Below are positions 6,508-14,455 of a DNA stretch of 16,594 bases, piece after piece. Position 1 is the first letter of the stretch. Every line of letters starts with the position of its first letter. Made by a program: the position numbers and the translations under genes. This DNA is from Pseudodesulfovibrio sp. GTDB taxonomy: Bacteria; Desulfobacterota; Desulfovibrionia; Desulfovibrionales; Desulfovibrionaceae. The stretch spans positions 1-16,594 of the forward strand of contig JAFLJW010000389.1 in assembly GCA_022712815.1 (NCBI GenBank), given 5' to 3'. The notes under the pieces were generated by a model, which worked only from the letters and a program-made list of their open reading frames with translations, was not told where the DNA came from and ran no database searches.

Positions 6508-7428
6508 TCATATCAATGTCAGCCTGAAGTCGATGGAGATAAAGTCGTATATCACATGGAATCCCAGATGCTGAAAGAAGCGCGACGAGCCGTAGATGAC
6601 GCCCCACTGAGTGCGGTCGAAATCGAGGTTGGCGAGAACGGTCAGCTTGCCCTCGTCCAGATTGCGGATGTGAGCGGGGAAAGCGATTTCCTGAGACAAT
6701 CCGCGCAGGGTCAGATTTCCCTGAATCATGGCATTGGGCCGGGTGGCCTCGCCATCCTCCACCAGCTTGATCTGCGTGGTCCTGAATTCGGCTTTGGGGA
6801 ACATGGTCGTAAAGAAGAAATCATCCGACTTGAGATGGGTTTCCAGCACCGGCTTGAGGTCATCCCCTTCCAGACTGGCATTATTGATGGAGGTCATGTC
6901 CATGACAAACGATGCGGTCAGATCTCCCGAAGCATCCAGTTCGCCGTCAGCCAACCCCAATGTACCGAAATGGCTGGTGTTGTTGTTGCGGCCTGTCCAG
7001 TTGATGACGGACTCCTCAGGAACCAACAGGTAAGTCCTTGCTTCCAATTCAAGAACCGGATGAGGCAGCTCCACCACATCAGGAGCCGTGCCCTCAAGGG
7101 CAAGTCCTTCACTGCGCCACTCATCAAGGCCACCGTGAAAAATGGCAATATCGGTATATCCGGCATGGCTGAGTTTTTCGGCTGCGGCCAGGCAATCATA
7201 TGATTTTTCCCCCGCACCATAAAGCACGACAGGTGTTCCCTTGTCCGGTGCGACCCTGACCACACCATCCAGAAAGACCATCTCATAGACGCACGCGTTC
7301 ACCGCGCCGGGAATGTGCCGTGCCTCAAAATGTTCAGGTGTCAAAGTATCCACGAGAACACCCTTGTCTTCTTTCAGAATCTCCTGAACTTCCTGCACCG
7401 ACAGTCGTTCGACAAATTGAGTGTCCAT
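6508..7428 (-). CDS. Rhodanese-like / YceI-like fusion protein
   Basis: This 306-residue protein starts at ATG with GGGGAG five bases upstream. Residues about 8-113 form a rhodanese-like domain (VLVDTLTPEHFEARHIPGAVN, then FHGGLDEWRSEGL). The active-site loop reads LYGAGEKS (69-76), so the sulfur-carrying Cys is replaced by Gly71 and sulfurtransferase activity is unlikely. Residues about 131-306 match the YceI lipocalin-like fold (INWTGRNN; SHFGTLGL; HLKSDDFFFTTMFPKAEF; GNLTLRG; FDRTQWGVIYGS). YceI proteins bind isoprenoid or other lipid-like ligands and are usually exported, but no signal peptide is present here, so this form is probably cytoplasmic. The gene is divergent from the histidine kinase gene and ends at the shared terminator. 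Confidence 0.9.
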   Translation of the reverse strand: MDTQFVERLSVQEVQEILKEDKGVLVDTLTPEHFEARHIPGAVNACVYEMVFLDGVVRVAPDKGTPVVLYGAGEKSYDCLAAAEKLSHAGYTDIAIFHGGLDEWRSEGLALEGTAPDVVELPHPVLELEARTYLLVPEESVINWTGRNNNTSHFGTLGLADGELDASGDLTASFVMDMTSINNASLEGDDLKPVLETHLKSDDFFFTTMFPKAEFRTTQIKLVEDGEATRPNAMIQGNLTLRGLSQEIAFPAHIRNLDEGKLTVLANLDFDRTQWGVIYGSSRFFQHLGFHVIYDFISIDFRLTLI

Positions 7429-7559
7429 GAATTCTCCCCGTAGGATAAATAGTTCTTTTGAAAAAGTGTATCATGATTTAACAGATTGGCACAATGGGAG
7501 TGCTGCATAGTTGCCCGCAGGTTGCGGTACCACAGAAATCGCATACCCTTTCAGTTCAT

Positions 7560-7565
7560 TATAAT
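7560..7565 (+). promoter_or_regulatory. Possible -10 element for the histidine kinase operon
   Basis: A perfect TATAAT lies 58 bases upstream of the kinase start, within the 195-base divergent region. No good -35 is seen at 17 bases upstream, so confidence is low. Confidence 0.3.
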
Positions 7566-7623
7566 TGCTGATTTCCTCAACCTCTTTTGATAGGTTGAAT
7601 AGAGTCTCAATGTAGAGGAGCCC

Positions 7624-10221
7624 ATGAAAAGCGACGAAAGAAAGACAAAAGCCAAACTTATTTCCGAATTGGATGAGTTGCGTGGGCATGCCGAAAGCCT
7701 GAGTTCTGTTCTCCAGACGCACGAGAACGACCCGGAATCCGGGGGATTCCGGCAGGTGATCGACACTCTTCCCCAGATCATCTACGAGCTTGATCTGACT
7801 GGTTGTTTTCAATACACGAACGCCTTTGCCCTCAAGGCCTTTGGCCTCACCGAGCAGGATGTTGAGAAAGGCATGAACGTCACTCAGGTCATTCACCCGG
7901 ACTCGTTGTCTCACGTCCAGAAAAATATAAGCCGCGCATTCAAAGGCGGCGGCTCCCTCGGCGAGGAGTATCTGGCCCTGCGCAAAGACGGGACCACCTT
8001 TCACATAAAAGTATACTCTCAGGGCATTTTTGAAAACGGCCAACCCATTGGATTGCGGGGGGTGGCCGTTGACATCTCCGACATCAAGAAAGCTGAAGAA
8101 GCTCTCCTGAAAAGCGAAAACTACTACCGCACTCTGTTTGAAAACACCGGCACCGCAATGGTTATTTTTGGGCAGGATTCCATTATCCGCAGTTGCAATG
8201 CCCAGTATGAAAAGCTTTCCGGCTACTCATCCAGTGAGATCGAAGGTCTCATGAAATGGTCGGATTTTGTCGATCCCAACGACCTCAGGCGAATGACTGG
8301 CTATCACCAGACCCGGCTCAAGGGGAATCGCAAAACTCCGCGCGATTATGAATTCACCTTTCTTCCTCGCGACGGCACGAGCAAACGGGTACACATTTTC
8401 ATTCAACCTATTCCCGGAACAGGGGACAGGGTCTGCTCGCTCATAGATGTTACCGCACGGGACCGGACCGATCAGGCCCTGCGCAAGAGCGAGGAACGCT
8501 ACGAGCTGGTGGTTCGTGGGGCCAACGACGGCATATGGGACTGGGATCTGGCCGCAGGTACCGCCTACTATTCCCCCAGATATAAAGCGATATTGGGCTA
8601 CACAGACGAAGAGTTTAGCAATGTTATCGAATCGTGGAAGAACGCGGTTCATCCCGACGACTTCGACCAGACCCTTGAAGCCAACATGCAATGTATCAAA
8701 GGTGCAGTGGACCAGTTCCAAGTGGAATACCGCATGCGCCACAAGGACGGGACATACCGCTGGATCATGGGCCGCGGGGCGAGTTCAAAAGATGAAAATG
8801 GCGTGGTGTATCGCCTGGCTGGCACGCATACGGACATGACTGACTACAAATTTAGCGAGCGTACAACACACACCCTGTACGCCATATCAAAGGCCGTCAG
8901 CACCACCCGCGACTTGCAGGACCTCTACGAAACAATCCACTCCATTCTGGATGAAGTCATCGATGCCACCAATTTCTTCATCGCAACGCTCGATGAGGCA
9001 AATGACAAACTGGTCTTCAGCTATTTCGAGGACGAAGAAGATGAGTACTACGATATTCGCAACGTCAGCGACCCGGAGACCAAAAGCCTGACTGTCCACG
9101 TCATACGGACCGGCAAACCGCTCTTCTTGTCCCAGGCGGACGAACTCTCGCTTGAGATCGAAAGACTCGTTGGCGTGGTCGGCACACCAGCCGCCGTCTG
9201 GCTCGGCGTTCCGCTCAAGGTGCGCGGGAAAATCATCGGGGCCATGGCCGTGCAGCACTATTCAAATCCGTATCACTACACCGACTCTGATGTCTCGCTC
9301 ATGGAAAACGTTGCCACTCAGGTGGCACTGGCCATCGAACGCAAGACCAACGAGGAAGCCTTGAACCGCCTCAATGAGGAGCTTGAATCCAAGGTTGATC
9401 AGAGAACCATGGAGATCAAGGAAAAGGCTGCCGAACTGGAAATTGTAAACAAGCGTCTGAGAGATCTTGATAAAATCAAGTCCGGTCTGGTCTCTTCCAT
9501 CTCCCATGAACTCAGGACGCCGCTGACGTCAATTCGAGGTTTTGCCAAACTGGCTGGCAAGAATTTTGTCCGCCATTTCCAGCCTTTGGCGGGTGACGGG
9601 AAGTTGATGAAGAAAGGCGAACGGATCAGGCAGAATCTCGAAATCATTGAAACCGAGGGAGAGCGGTTGACCCGGCTCATCAATGATTTTCTGGATATCA
9701 ACCGCATAGAGTCGGGCAAGGCGGTCTGGAATGACCGATTCCTCAATCCCTGTGATGTCATCCGGCAGGCATCAGGCACGCTGGCTGGCAGCTTTGCCGC
9801 CAAGCCTGAAGTCAAGCTCATAACCGATCTGCCGGAAACGGTTCCGCCCATCCACGCTGACCCGGACAAGGTTCAGCAAGTGCTCATCAATCTCTTGAAC
9901 AACGCCTGCAAATTTACCAGCAAAGGCTCAATTACGGTGTCGGTGACCGGTAATCAAGACACTTTGACCGTGACCGTGACAGACACCGGCATAGGTATTC
10001 CAAAGAACGAGCAGTCCTATATTTTCGAGAAATTTCATAAAACGAGAATGGGTGATACCATCAGCACCAAGGACAAGGGAACCGGTCTCGGACTCGCCAT
10101 CTGCAAGGAGATAGTCGAGCACTACGGCGGCTCCATATGGGTAGACTCAATACTCGGTAAAGGGAGTACCTTTTTCTTTACGCTTCCATCCGTATCTGGA
10201 ACGGAGACTGCATGCGAATAA
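7624..10221 (+). CDS. Cytoplasmic multi-sensor histidine kinase (PAS-PAS-PAS-GAF)
   Basis: This 865-residue protein starts at ATG with GAGGAG three bases upstream. Its domains in order are: an N-terminal coil (1-35); PAS 1 (about 41-155); PAS 2 (165-285); PAS 3, PAS_3 type, with HPDDF (343-347) and the RHKDGTYRWIMGRG end (290-410); GAF (425-573); a coiled coil (574-618); a HisKA dimerisation domain with SHELRTP and phospho-acceptor His628; and a HATPase domain. The HATPase has N box LINLLNNACKF (754-764), DTGIGIP (787-793), FEKF (801-804) and GTGLGLAI (819-826). All catalytic boxes are intact. No membrane segment is present, so it senses a cytoplasmic signal of unknown nature. No response regulator is adjacent, so it is an orphan kinase. 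The 3' end overlaps the lipoprotein gene by 10 bases. Confidence 0.95.
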   Translation: MKSDERKTKAKLISELDELRGHAESLSSVLQTHENDPESGGFRQVIDTLPQIIYELDLTGCFQYTNAFALKAFGLTEQDVEKGMNVTQVIHPDSLSHVQKNISRAFKGGGSLGEEYLALRKDGTTFHIKVYSQGIFENGQPIGLRGVAVDISDIKKAEEALLKSENYYRTLFENTGTAMVIFGQDSIIRSCNAQYEKLSGYSSSEIEGLMKWSDFVDPNDLRRMTGYHQTRLKGNRKTPRDYEFTFLPRDGTSKRVHIFIQPIPGTGDRVCSLIDVTARDRTDQALRKSEERYELVVRGANDGIWDWDLAAGTAYYSPRYKAILGYTDEEFSNVIESWKNAVHPDDFDQTLEANMQCIKGAVDQFQVEYRMRHKDGTYRWIMGRGASSKDENGVVYRLAGTHTDMTDYKFSERTTHTLYAISKAVSTTRDLQDLYETIHSILDEVIDATNFFIATLDEANDKLVFSYFEDEEDEYYDIRNVSDPETKSLTVHVIRTGKPLFLSQADELSLEIERLVGVVGTPAAVWLGVPLKVRGKIIGAMAVQHYSNPYHYTDSDVSLMENVATQVALAIERKTNEEALNRLNEELESKVDQRTMEIKEKAAELEIVNKRLRDLDKIKSGLVSSISHELRTPLTSIRGFAKLAGKNFVRHFQPLAGDGKLMKKGERIRQNLEIIETEGERLTRLINDFLDINRIESGKAVWNDRFLNPCDVIRQASGTLAGSFAAKPEVKLITDLPETVPPIHADPDKVQQVLINLLNNACKFTSKGSITVSVTGNQDTLTVTVTDTGIGIPKNEQSYIFEKFHKTRMGDTISTKDKGTGLGLAICKEIVEHYGGSIWVDSILGKGSTFFFTLPSVSGTETACE

Positions 10222-11459
10222 ACAAATACTTTGTCACCATCGTGACACTGACCATTTTCTTCGCTGCCGTTGGTTGCACCAAACAATATACCCCATTGCC
10301 TCTTGAGCAGCTTGAGGTCATGTCCAGAGCAGAAACCCAGACCCATAGTGGAATCACGGTGTCTGCGTCCGTCCTGAGCGCAGATGAATCCAGGCATGTT
10401 TTTGGTGTGGACCTTGCCAAAATCAATGTCCAGCCGGTTTGGCTGACCATAAAAAATGACACGGACGAGAAGCACTTCTTTCTGCCCATGAGTGTTGATT
10501 CAGATTTTTTCTCTTCTCACGAAGTCTGGTGGAAGACCAGATACGATAAGGACAAGGAAGCGAGCAAACGCATGGAGGCCCTGTTCCGTGAATTGCTTAT
10601 CCCCAATATTATTGCACCAAAATCAGAGATTTCAGGATTCGTGCTCACAAGCCTGCACTCCGGGTCCGTGCGCATGATCAACGTCGATGTTCTGGGCCAA
10701 TCCCAAGTGATCTCATTCAACTATTTTCTCAAGATTCCCGGTTTTCTGGCCGATCACCATCTGGTCGAATTTGAAAACCTGTACCAGGAGGGAGACTTCA
10801 CGGTCTGCAAGACCCTGAAGGAACTCAAGGCGCAGATTGAAGCGCTGCCGTGCTGCATAACCAATAAAAACGGCGACGAGGAGGGCGACCCTCTGAATAT
10901 CGTCATTGTTTCAGAGCCTGATGCGGCCTGGAAGGCGGTGGTCCGGCGTGGTTGGGATGAGACCGAACCCGTCACCGGGGCTTCGGCCATGAAGACCGTC
11001 AATGCATTCCTGTCCGGCAAGGAATACAAGACCTCGCCCATCAGTGCGTTGTATGTCTTCGGACGAGGTCAGGATATCGGCCTGCAAAAGGCGCGCAAGA
11101 CCATCCATGAGCGCAATCATCTGCGCCTGTGGCTGGCTCCCATCAAATTCAGGGGAAACCATGTCTGGATCGGCACCATCAGCCGTGATATCGGGGTCAA
11201 GTTGTCCAGCAAGACATTCACCACCCATGAAATCGACGGCAACGTTGATGAGGCCCGCTCCTATCTGATTCAGGATTTGGCTTATTCGCAATCTCTCAAG
11301 GCCTTGACCTTCACTGGCGGCGTTGGCGCAGTGCCCATTGAATTCCCTCGCCTGAACCTGACGAACTCTCCGTGGTACACGGACGGGTTGCGGGTTATCA
11401 TGTTCCTGACAAATGAAGATATCCCAATGCAGAACATTCGGCTGCTTGACTGGAAATGA
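10212..11459 (+). CDS. LssY C-terminal domain lipoprotein
   Basis: This 415-residue protein has a lipoprotein signal: basic MRINK, a hydrophobic core and lipobox AVG-C with Cys22. Residues about 45-185 form an unrecognised beta-rich domain (FGVDLAKINVQPVWLTIKND). Residues about 226-370 match the LssY C-terminal domain: PLNIVIVSEPDAAWKAVVRRGW, FGRGQD (283-288), RNHLRLW (301-307), VWIGTISRDIG (318-328) and TTHEIDGNVDEARSYL (337-352). That domain usually sits at the end of DedA/PAP2-type membrane proteins and its role is not firmly known; here it is anchored to an envelope membrane by lipid. GGAG lies five bases before the ATG, inside the kinase gene, so the two are probably translated together. 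A terminator follows. Confidence 0.85.
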   Translation: MRINKYFVTIVTLTIFFAAVGCTKQYTPLPLEQLEVMSRAETQTHSGITVSASVLSADESRHVFGVDLAKINVQPVWLTIKNDTDEKHFFLPMSVDSDFFSSHEVWWKTRYDKDKEASKRMEALFRELLIPNIIAPKSEISGFVLTSLHSGSVRMINVDVLGQSQVISFNYFLKIPGFLADHHLVEFENLYQEGDFTVCKTLKELKAQIEALPCCITNKNGDEEGDPLNIVIVSEPDAAWKAVVRRGWDETEPVTGASAMKTVNAFLSGKEYKTSPISALYVFGRGQDIGLQKARKTIHERNHLRLWLAPIKFRGNHVWIGTISRDIGVKLSSKTFTTHEIDGNVDEARSYLIQDLAYSQSLKALTFTGGVGAVPIEFPRLNLTNSPWYTDGLRVIMFLTNEDIPMQNIRLLDWK

Positions 11460-11488
11460 CCCGGTCGAAGTGGCACAGCCTGAAAAAG

Positions 11489-11522
11489 CCCTTGGCCGTC
11501 AGAGTCAGGGGTTTTGTTTTTT
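11489..11522 (+). terminator. Intrinsic terminator after the LssY lipoprotein gene
   Basis: The stem CCCTTG (11489-11494) / CAGGGG (11506-11511) is extended by A-T pairs around a bulged G. TTTTG and six more Ts follow (11512-11522). Confidence 0.7.
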
Positions 11523-11542
11523 GGGAGCCATCGGCGGATACG

Positions 11543-11570
11543 AAAACCGCCTGCAAATGGGCAGGCGGTT
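11543..11570 (-). terminator. Intrinsic terminator after the BON lipoprotein gene
   Basis: A perfect 10-bp stem AACCGCCTGC (11545-11554) / GCAGGCGGTT (11561-11570) has a 6-base loop. Read on the minus strand, the last stem Ts continue into a short T-run (TTTT, 11546-11543), 43 bases past the stop. Confidence 0.75.
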
Positions 11571-11612
11571 CTTAGGAGGGCGGTGACTACACCGCTGTGA
11601 GAGTTGTGGCGA

Positions 11613-12404
11613 TTATCGCCCCCTGTCGGGGTTGCTGATGGCCACGATGTGGGGCGTTGGAGTTGTCTTGTTTTTGACTGTTGGCTGCGACTTTTTTCTT
11701 TTCGGTTTTTTCGTGGACGGGGGGAGGATCGTCGAGATGGTCGGAGTCAATTCTGCGGTCATTATACGCGGCTCAGGCCCGGCATTTTCCTGATGATACA
11801 AGTAGGATATGACCCTGTTGACGCCATCGGTGTTCAGGGCGTGGGCCAGAATTCTGTCGCGTTCCTTCTTGTCGGCAATGACTCCGAGCAGGATGATGTC
11901 ACCCTGTACTATTTCAACGTCAATGGGTGAACTGGTGACCTCAAAATCTGCCGTGAGTTGCGCTCTGAGATCCGCATACATCGCTTGTTTCTCGAAAAAA
12001 CTGTGTTCCGGGGAATCTTCTTTCAGATAGAGACGGCTGATCACGGCTCGTTTGCCTTCCACCTTGCCCACGCATTCATAGATTTTTCTGAGCTGGTCCT
12101 GGGAATCGTATTCGCCCACCAGATAGAGCTTGCCGAAATAGGAATATGCCGTGATCTGGGCAGACCTGATTTCCTTGTTCTTGTACAATTCGGCCTGCGC
12201 GTGACCTTCGATGATGGCATCGAGCATCTGCTGTTCCGTACTTCGCTCGTCAATGGCTGTCTCATAGGCTGACTGGCCGTTGCCGATGAGTGATGAGAAA
12301 TATGCTGGCGCACCGGGAATGAGCCCGATGCCAAAGGGCACCGCAGCACATCCCGGCAAAAGGAAGATGATGAAAATGATGATTGCGAATTTGAGTTTAT
12401 TCAT
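11613..12404 (-). CDS. BON-domain lipoprotein (DolP/OsmY-like)
   Basis: This 263-residue protein has a lipoprotein signal ending in LPG-C with Cys19. Two BON domains follow: about 56-128 (IRSAQITAYSYFGKLYLVGEY, then VISRLYL) and about 140-204 (IDVEIVQGDIILLGVIADKKERDRI, then GVNRVISYLYH). BON domains bind phospholipid, and the dual-BON lipoprotein layout is that of DolP (YraP), which supports outer membrane integrity. The tail, 215-263, is proline-, threonine- and lysine-rich with a basic patch (KKPKRKKSQ), not part of the usual family. AAGG lies seven bases before the ATG. A near-consensus sigma-54 promoter lies upstream (12457-12472), suggesting stress or growth-state control rather than constitutive expression. 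Confidence 0.85.
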   Translation of the reverse strand: MNKLKFAIIIFIIFLLPGCAAVPFGIGLIPGAPAYFSSLIGNGQSAYETAIDERSTEQQMLDAIIEGHAQAELYKNKEIRSAQITAYSYFGKLYLVGEYDSQDQLRKIYECVGKVEGKRAVISRLYLKEDSPEHSFFEKQAMYADLRAQLTADFEVTSSPIDVEIVQGDIILLGVIADKKERDRILAHALNTDGVNRVISYLYHQENAGPEPRIMTAELTPTISTILPPSTKKPKRKKSQPTVKNKTTPTPHIVAISNPDRGR

Positions 12405-12456
12405 ATTTGCGCCTTACCCCGCTGTTGAGCTCCGGCTCCCCCCTATGAGCATAATA

Positions 12457-12472
12457 AGCAAGAATCTTGCCA
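12457..12472 (-). promoter_or_regulatory. Sigma-54 (RpoN) promoter for the BON lipoprotein gene
   Basis: The minus strand reads TGGCAAGATTCTTGCT. The consensus is TGGCACG-N4-TTGCW, so there is one mismatch (C to A), and the GG and GC are separated by exactly ten bases. The start of transcription would be near 12446, about 42 bases before the ATG. The core is also a 13-base palindrome (GCAAGAATCTTGC, 12458-12470), so a regulator site is an alternative. Confidence 0.6.
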
Positions 12473-12558
12473 GAACATCTGAAAACATTGGAAGTCCTTT
12501 GGGACATTCAGAGGCAGAGGGTTCTTGACGATGAAAGGGCGTTGGTGATTTTTTAAAA

Positions 12559-12620
12559 TCTATGAAAAATGGATTAACGCCAAGGGCGAGAGGGTCTCAT
12601 GGTCTACAAAAAATGGATTA
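12559..12620. repeat. Two direct repeats upstream of the sigma-54 promoter
   Basis: TCTA-NN-AAAAATGGATTA occurs at 12559-12576 and 12603-12620, with 16 of 18 bases identical and a 44-base period. The copies lie about 105 and 150 bases upstream of the -24/-12 element, where enhancer-binding activators usually bind. Activator binding is inference. Confidence 0.45.
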
Positions 12621-12631
12621 CACTTGGATAG

Positions 12632-14212
12632 CTAGTAACGGCCAAGTCCGATCCGGGGCCAGTGTCCGTTGTACCCTTTGCAGACAAACAGGGTGAATTT
12701 GCGGCCCGGATGGCCGTTAAATGAGGTTTGATACAAGATCGGTTCGCTGACCGAGGCAAACATTTTATTTAATTCAGGCAGGTCGTGGGGCTGAAACCGT
12801 TTGCGAACCAAAATGGCATCCCAGCCGATTTTATCTTTGTCCGGGCCGGGCCAGAGGTCATACTGATTCATGCGCCTGTCGTCGATCCAGGCGGCGAAGG
12901 CGATTTTTTGTTCCGGAACGTAAAAGGCAAGCGCGGAAGTTATGCCGTATTTGTCGCTCATGGAGAAAACCCGGTCCGGGTCATTGAATTGAGTCTGTTT
13001 CAACCGGTCAATTTCCTGTCCGAGGTCTGCCCAGCCCTTGAGGCGGTGCGTGGGATTCAAGTGGTCCGGGACCGGAAATTGCGGAGAGGCAAATATGAAC
13101 AGGGTCACACCTGCGGCAATGGTTGCGAGGATTGCCTTGTCGCGCAGGGGCCGCTTCGGGGCTTCCCACCACCGCTGCAAGGCCATGCCGCCAAGGATGG
13201 CCGCTCCGACAAAGGCCGCTGCGGTCCAGTTGGCCTCAACCTTTGATTTCAAGGCCCAGAGAGTGATGGCTGTCCAAAGAGGCCAGAAGAACAGTGCTGC
13301 CTGAAGTTGATGTCTGTAGACGCGGTCGAATGTGCCGATTGGCCCGAAAAACGATTTTTTGATGGCCGTCCATCCTCCGATGATGATGAAAATGAACCAC
13401 CACGGGGCCAGAAGACCGACCTGTGCGCCGAACAGTTCCACGAAGGGGCCGAATCTTATTTTAAAGGGAGCATCTTGGCCGGTGGAAAGTTTGGCCACGT
13501 GTTTATAGGCCACCCAGTCGTTTTGGATATTCCAGAGGACAATGGGAAGCAGGCCGATGATTGTTCCCGCCATGGCCGCCAGTATGAACCGGAACCAGAA
13601 GCGGGGCGGGAGTTGTCCGCGAAGTTGCAGGATAATGGCGTAGATGAATCCGATTCCAAGGAATGCGAGCATCATGTATTTTGCCAGGATGCCCACGGCA
13701 ATGGTGGCGGCCAGGATGATGAACGGCCAGTTGCCCGGTGTGTGGTCAGGCTTGTTTCGCGTGGCTGCGGCCAGGGCGAAGAAGGCGACCGTCCAGCAGA
13801 AGACGAGCGGGTTATCCGTGGTCATCAGGATGCCCAGTCCGTTCAAGAGCGGCATGGTGGCTGCAATGAACAGGACGAACAGGGCGAGGTGGTATTCCCG
13901 CCAGACTCTTGAAATGCCGACATACAACGCCGTCTGAATTCCCGTCATGCCGATGATTGCGCCAAATCGCACGCCGAGTTCCGTGTTGCCGAAGACCTCG
14001 CACCATGTGGCGATGATCCAGGCGATGAGCGGCCCCTTGGAATAGTAGGAGAGTTGCGGGCGGCGAATCCAGTCCCAGTACTGGGCTTCGTCCTGAATCA
14101 GGTTCAACTGACCCGAAGCCACGAACCAGTATCGCAGGGCAAAGGATACCGCAATGATGATAAAGGCAATGACATCCAGCCGGGGGGTATATGTATTGTT
14201 TGGCGTATTCAT
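12632..14212 (-). CDS. ArnT/PMT-like membrane glycosyltransferase (GT-C fold)
   Basis: The ATG at 14212 gives 526 residues. A TTG at 14254 would add 14, and neither has a clear ribosome site. The first membrane segment (VIAFIIIAVSFALRYWF) is followed by a periplasmic loop with the acidic pair of GT-C enzymes in QDEAQYWDW (Asp41-Glu42) and the YYSKGPLIAW motif typical of ArnT/PMT relatives. About ten hydrophobic segments and a soluble C-terminal domain follow (about 400-526, VFSMSDKYGITSALAFYVPEQ). Such enzymes move a sugar from an undecaprenyl-phosphate carrier to lipid A, protein or another envelope acceptor; the acceptor is not readable here. It ends 227 bases before the BON lipoprotein gene, with no clear terminator seen between them. 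Confidence 0.9.
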   Translation of the reverse strand: MNTPNNTYTPRLDVIAFIIIAVSFALRYWFVASGQLNLIQDEAQYWDWIRRPQLSYYSKGPLIAWIIATWCEVFGNTELGVRFGAIIGMTGIQTALYVGISRVWREYHLALFVLFIAATMPLLNGLGILMTTDNPLVFCWTVAFFALAAATRNKPDHTPGNWPFIILAATIAVGILAKYMMLAFLGIGFIYAIILQLRGQLPPRFWFRFILAAMAGTIIGLLPIVLWNIQNDWVAYKHVAKLSTGQDAPFKIRFGPFVELFGAQVGLLAPWWFIFIIIGGWTAIKKSFFGPIGTFDRVYRHQLQAALFFWPLWTAITLWALKSKVEANWTAAAFVGAAILGGMALQRWWEAPKRPLRDKAILATIAAGVTLFIFASPQFPVPDHLNPTHRLKGWADLGQEIDRLKQTQFNDPDRVFSMSDKYGITSALAFYVPEQKIAFAAWIDDRRMNQYDLWPGPDKDKIGWDAILVRKRFQPHDLPELNKMFASVSEPILYQTSFNGHPGRKFTLFVCKGYNGHWPRIGLGRY

Positions 14213-14227
14213 AATTGTGATTATTGG

Positions 14228-14254
14228 GGTATAGTATAGTTGGGTGGCTTGCAA
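14228..14254 (-). promoter_or_regulatory. Weak candidate promoter for the glycosyltransferase gene
   Basis: On the minus strand, TTGCAA (14249-14254) and TATACC (14228-14233) are 15 bases apart, inside an AT-rich patch with two overlapping TATA-like boxes. This would leave a leader of only about ten bases, which fits the absence of a ribosome site. Confidence 0.3.
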
Positions 14255-14340
14255 GTGCGAGGGGCATATATCAAGGCTCGGATATCTTCGCCAACGGCCA
14301 TGCCTTACTCGTTAGAGTTGGTCGTGATATCGTTTAAACA

Positions 14341-14364
14341 GGTCAAAAAAATGACCGCCGGTCA
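14341..14364. promoter_or_regulatory. Possible operator: clustered GGTCA/TGACC half-sites
   Basis: GGTCA (14341-14345), TGACC (14352-14356) and GGTCA (14360-14364) form two overlapping inverted repeats. The second is the 13-base palindrome TGACCGCCGGTCA (14352-14364). It lies in the 243-base gap between the glycosyltransferase start and the leader peptide, 55 bases upstream of the candidate operon promoter. On the minus strand it is followed by six Ts, so a weak antisense terminator is an alternative. Confidence 0.4.
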
Positions 14365-14418
14365 CATAAAAACATATCAGGATGCGCTATCTTGTTGATA
14401 TAGTATAGAATGTTTTTG

Positions 14419-14445
14419 TTGACAGAACTTCATTCACGGTATAGT
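14419..14445 (+). promoter_or_regulatory. Candidate promoter of the aromatic operon leader
   Basis: A perfect -35 TTGACA (14419-14424) and -10 TATAGT (14440-14445) are 15 bases apart; TTGTTG (14416-14421) with an 18-base spacer is an alternative -35. Transcription would start around 14452, only a few bases before the leader ATG. Confidence 0.5.
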
Positions 14446-14455
14446 TTTTTAAGCC

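Noticed and set aside
7486..7506. Sigma-54-like TTGGCAC before the kinase gene
   Set aside because: The required GC is not ten bases after the GG, so the spacing is wrong.
13307..13912. A 201-codon plus-strand frame inside the glycosyltransferase gene
   Set aside because: The minus-strand protein has conserved GT-C motifs and membrane segments. The plus frame is charged low-complexity sequence, as expected from antisense of hydrophobic codons.
14213..14254. Extension of the glycosyltransferase by 14 residues to a TTG start
   Set aside because: It has no ribosome site and the added residues are not part of the first membrane segment. The ATG start is preferred, though it also lacks a clear site.
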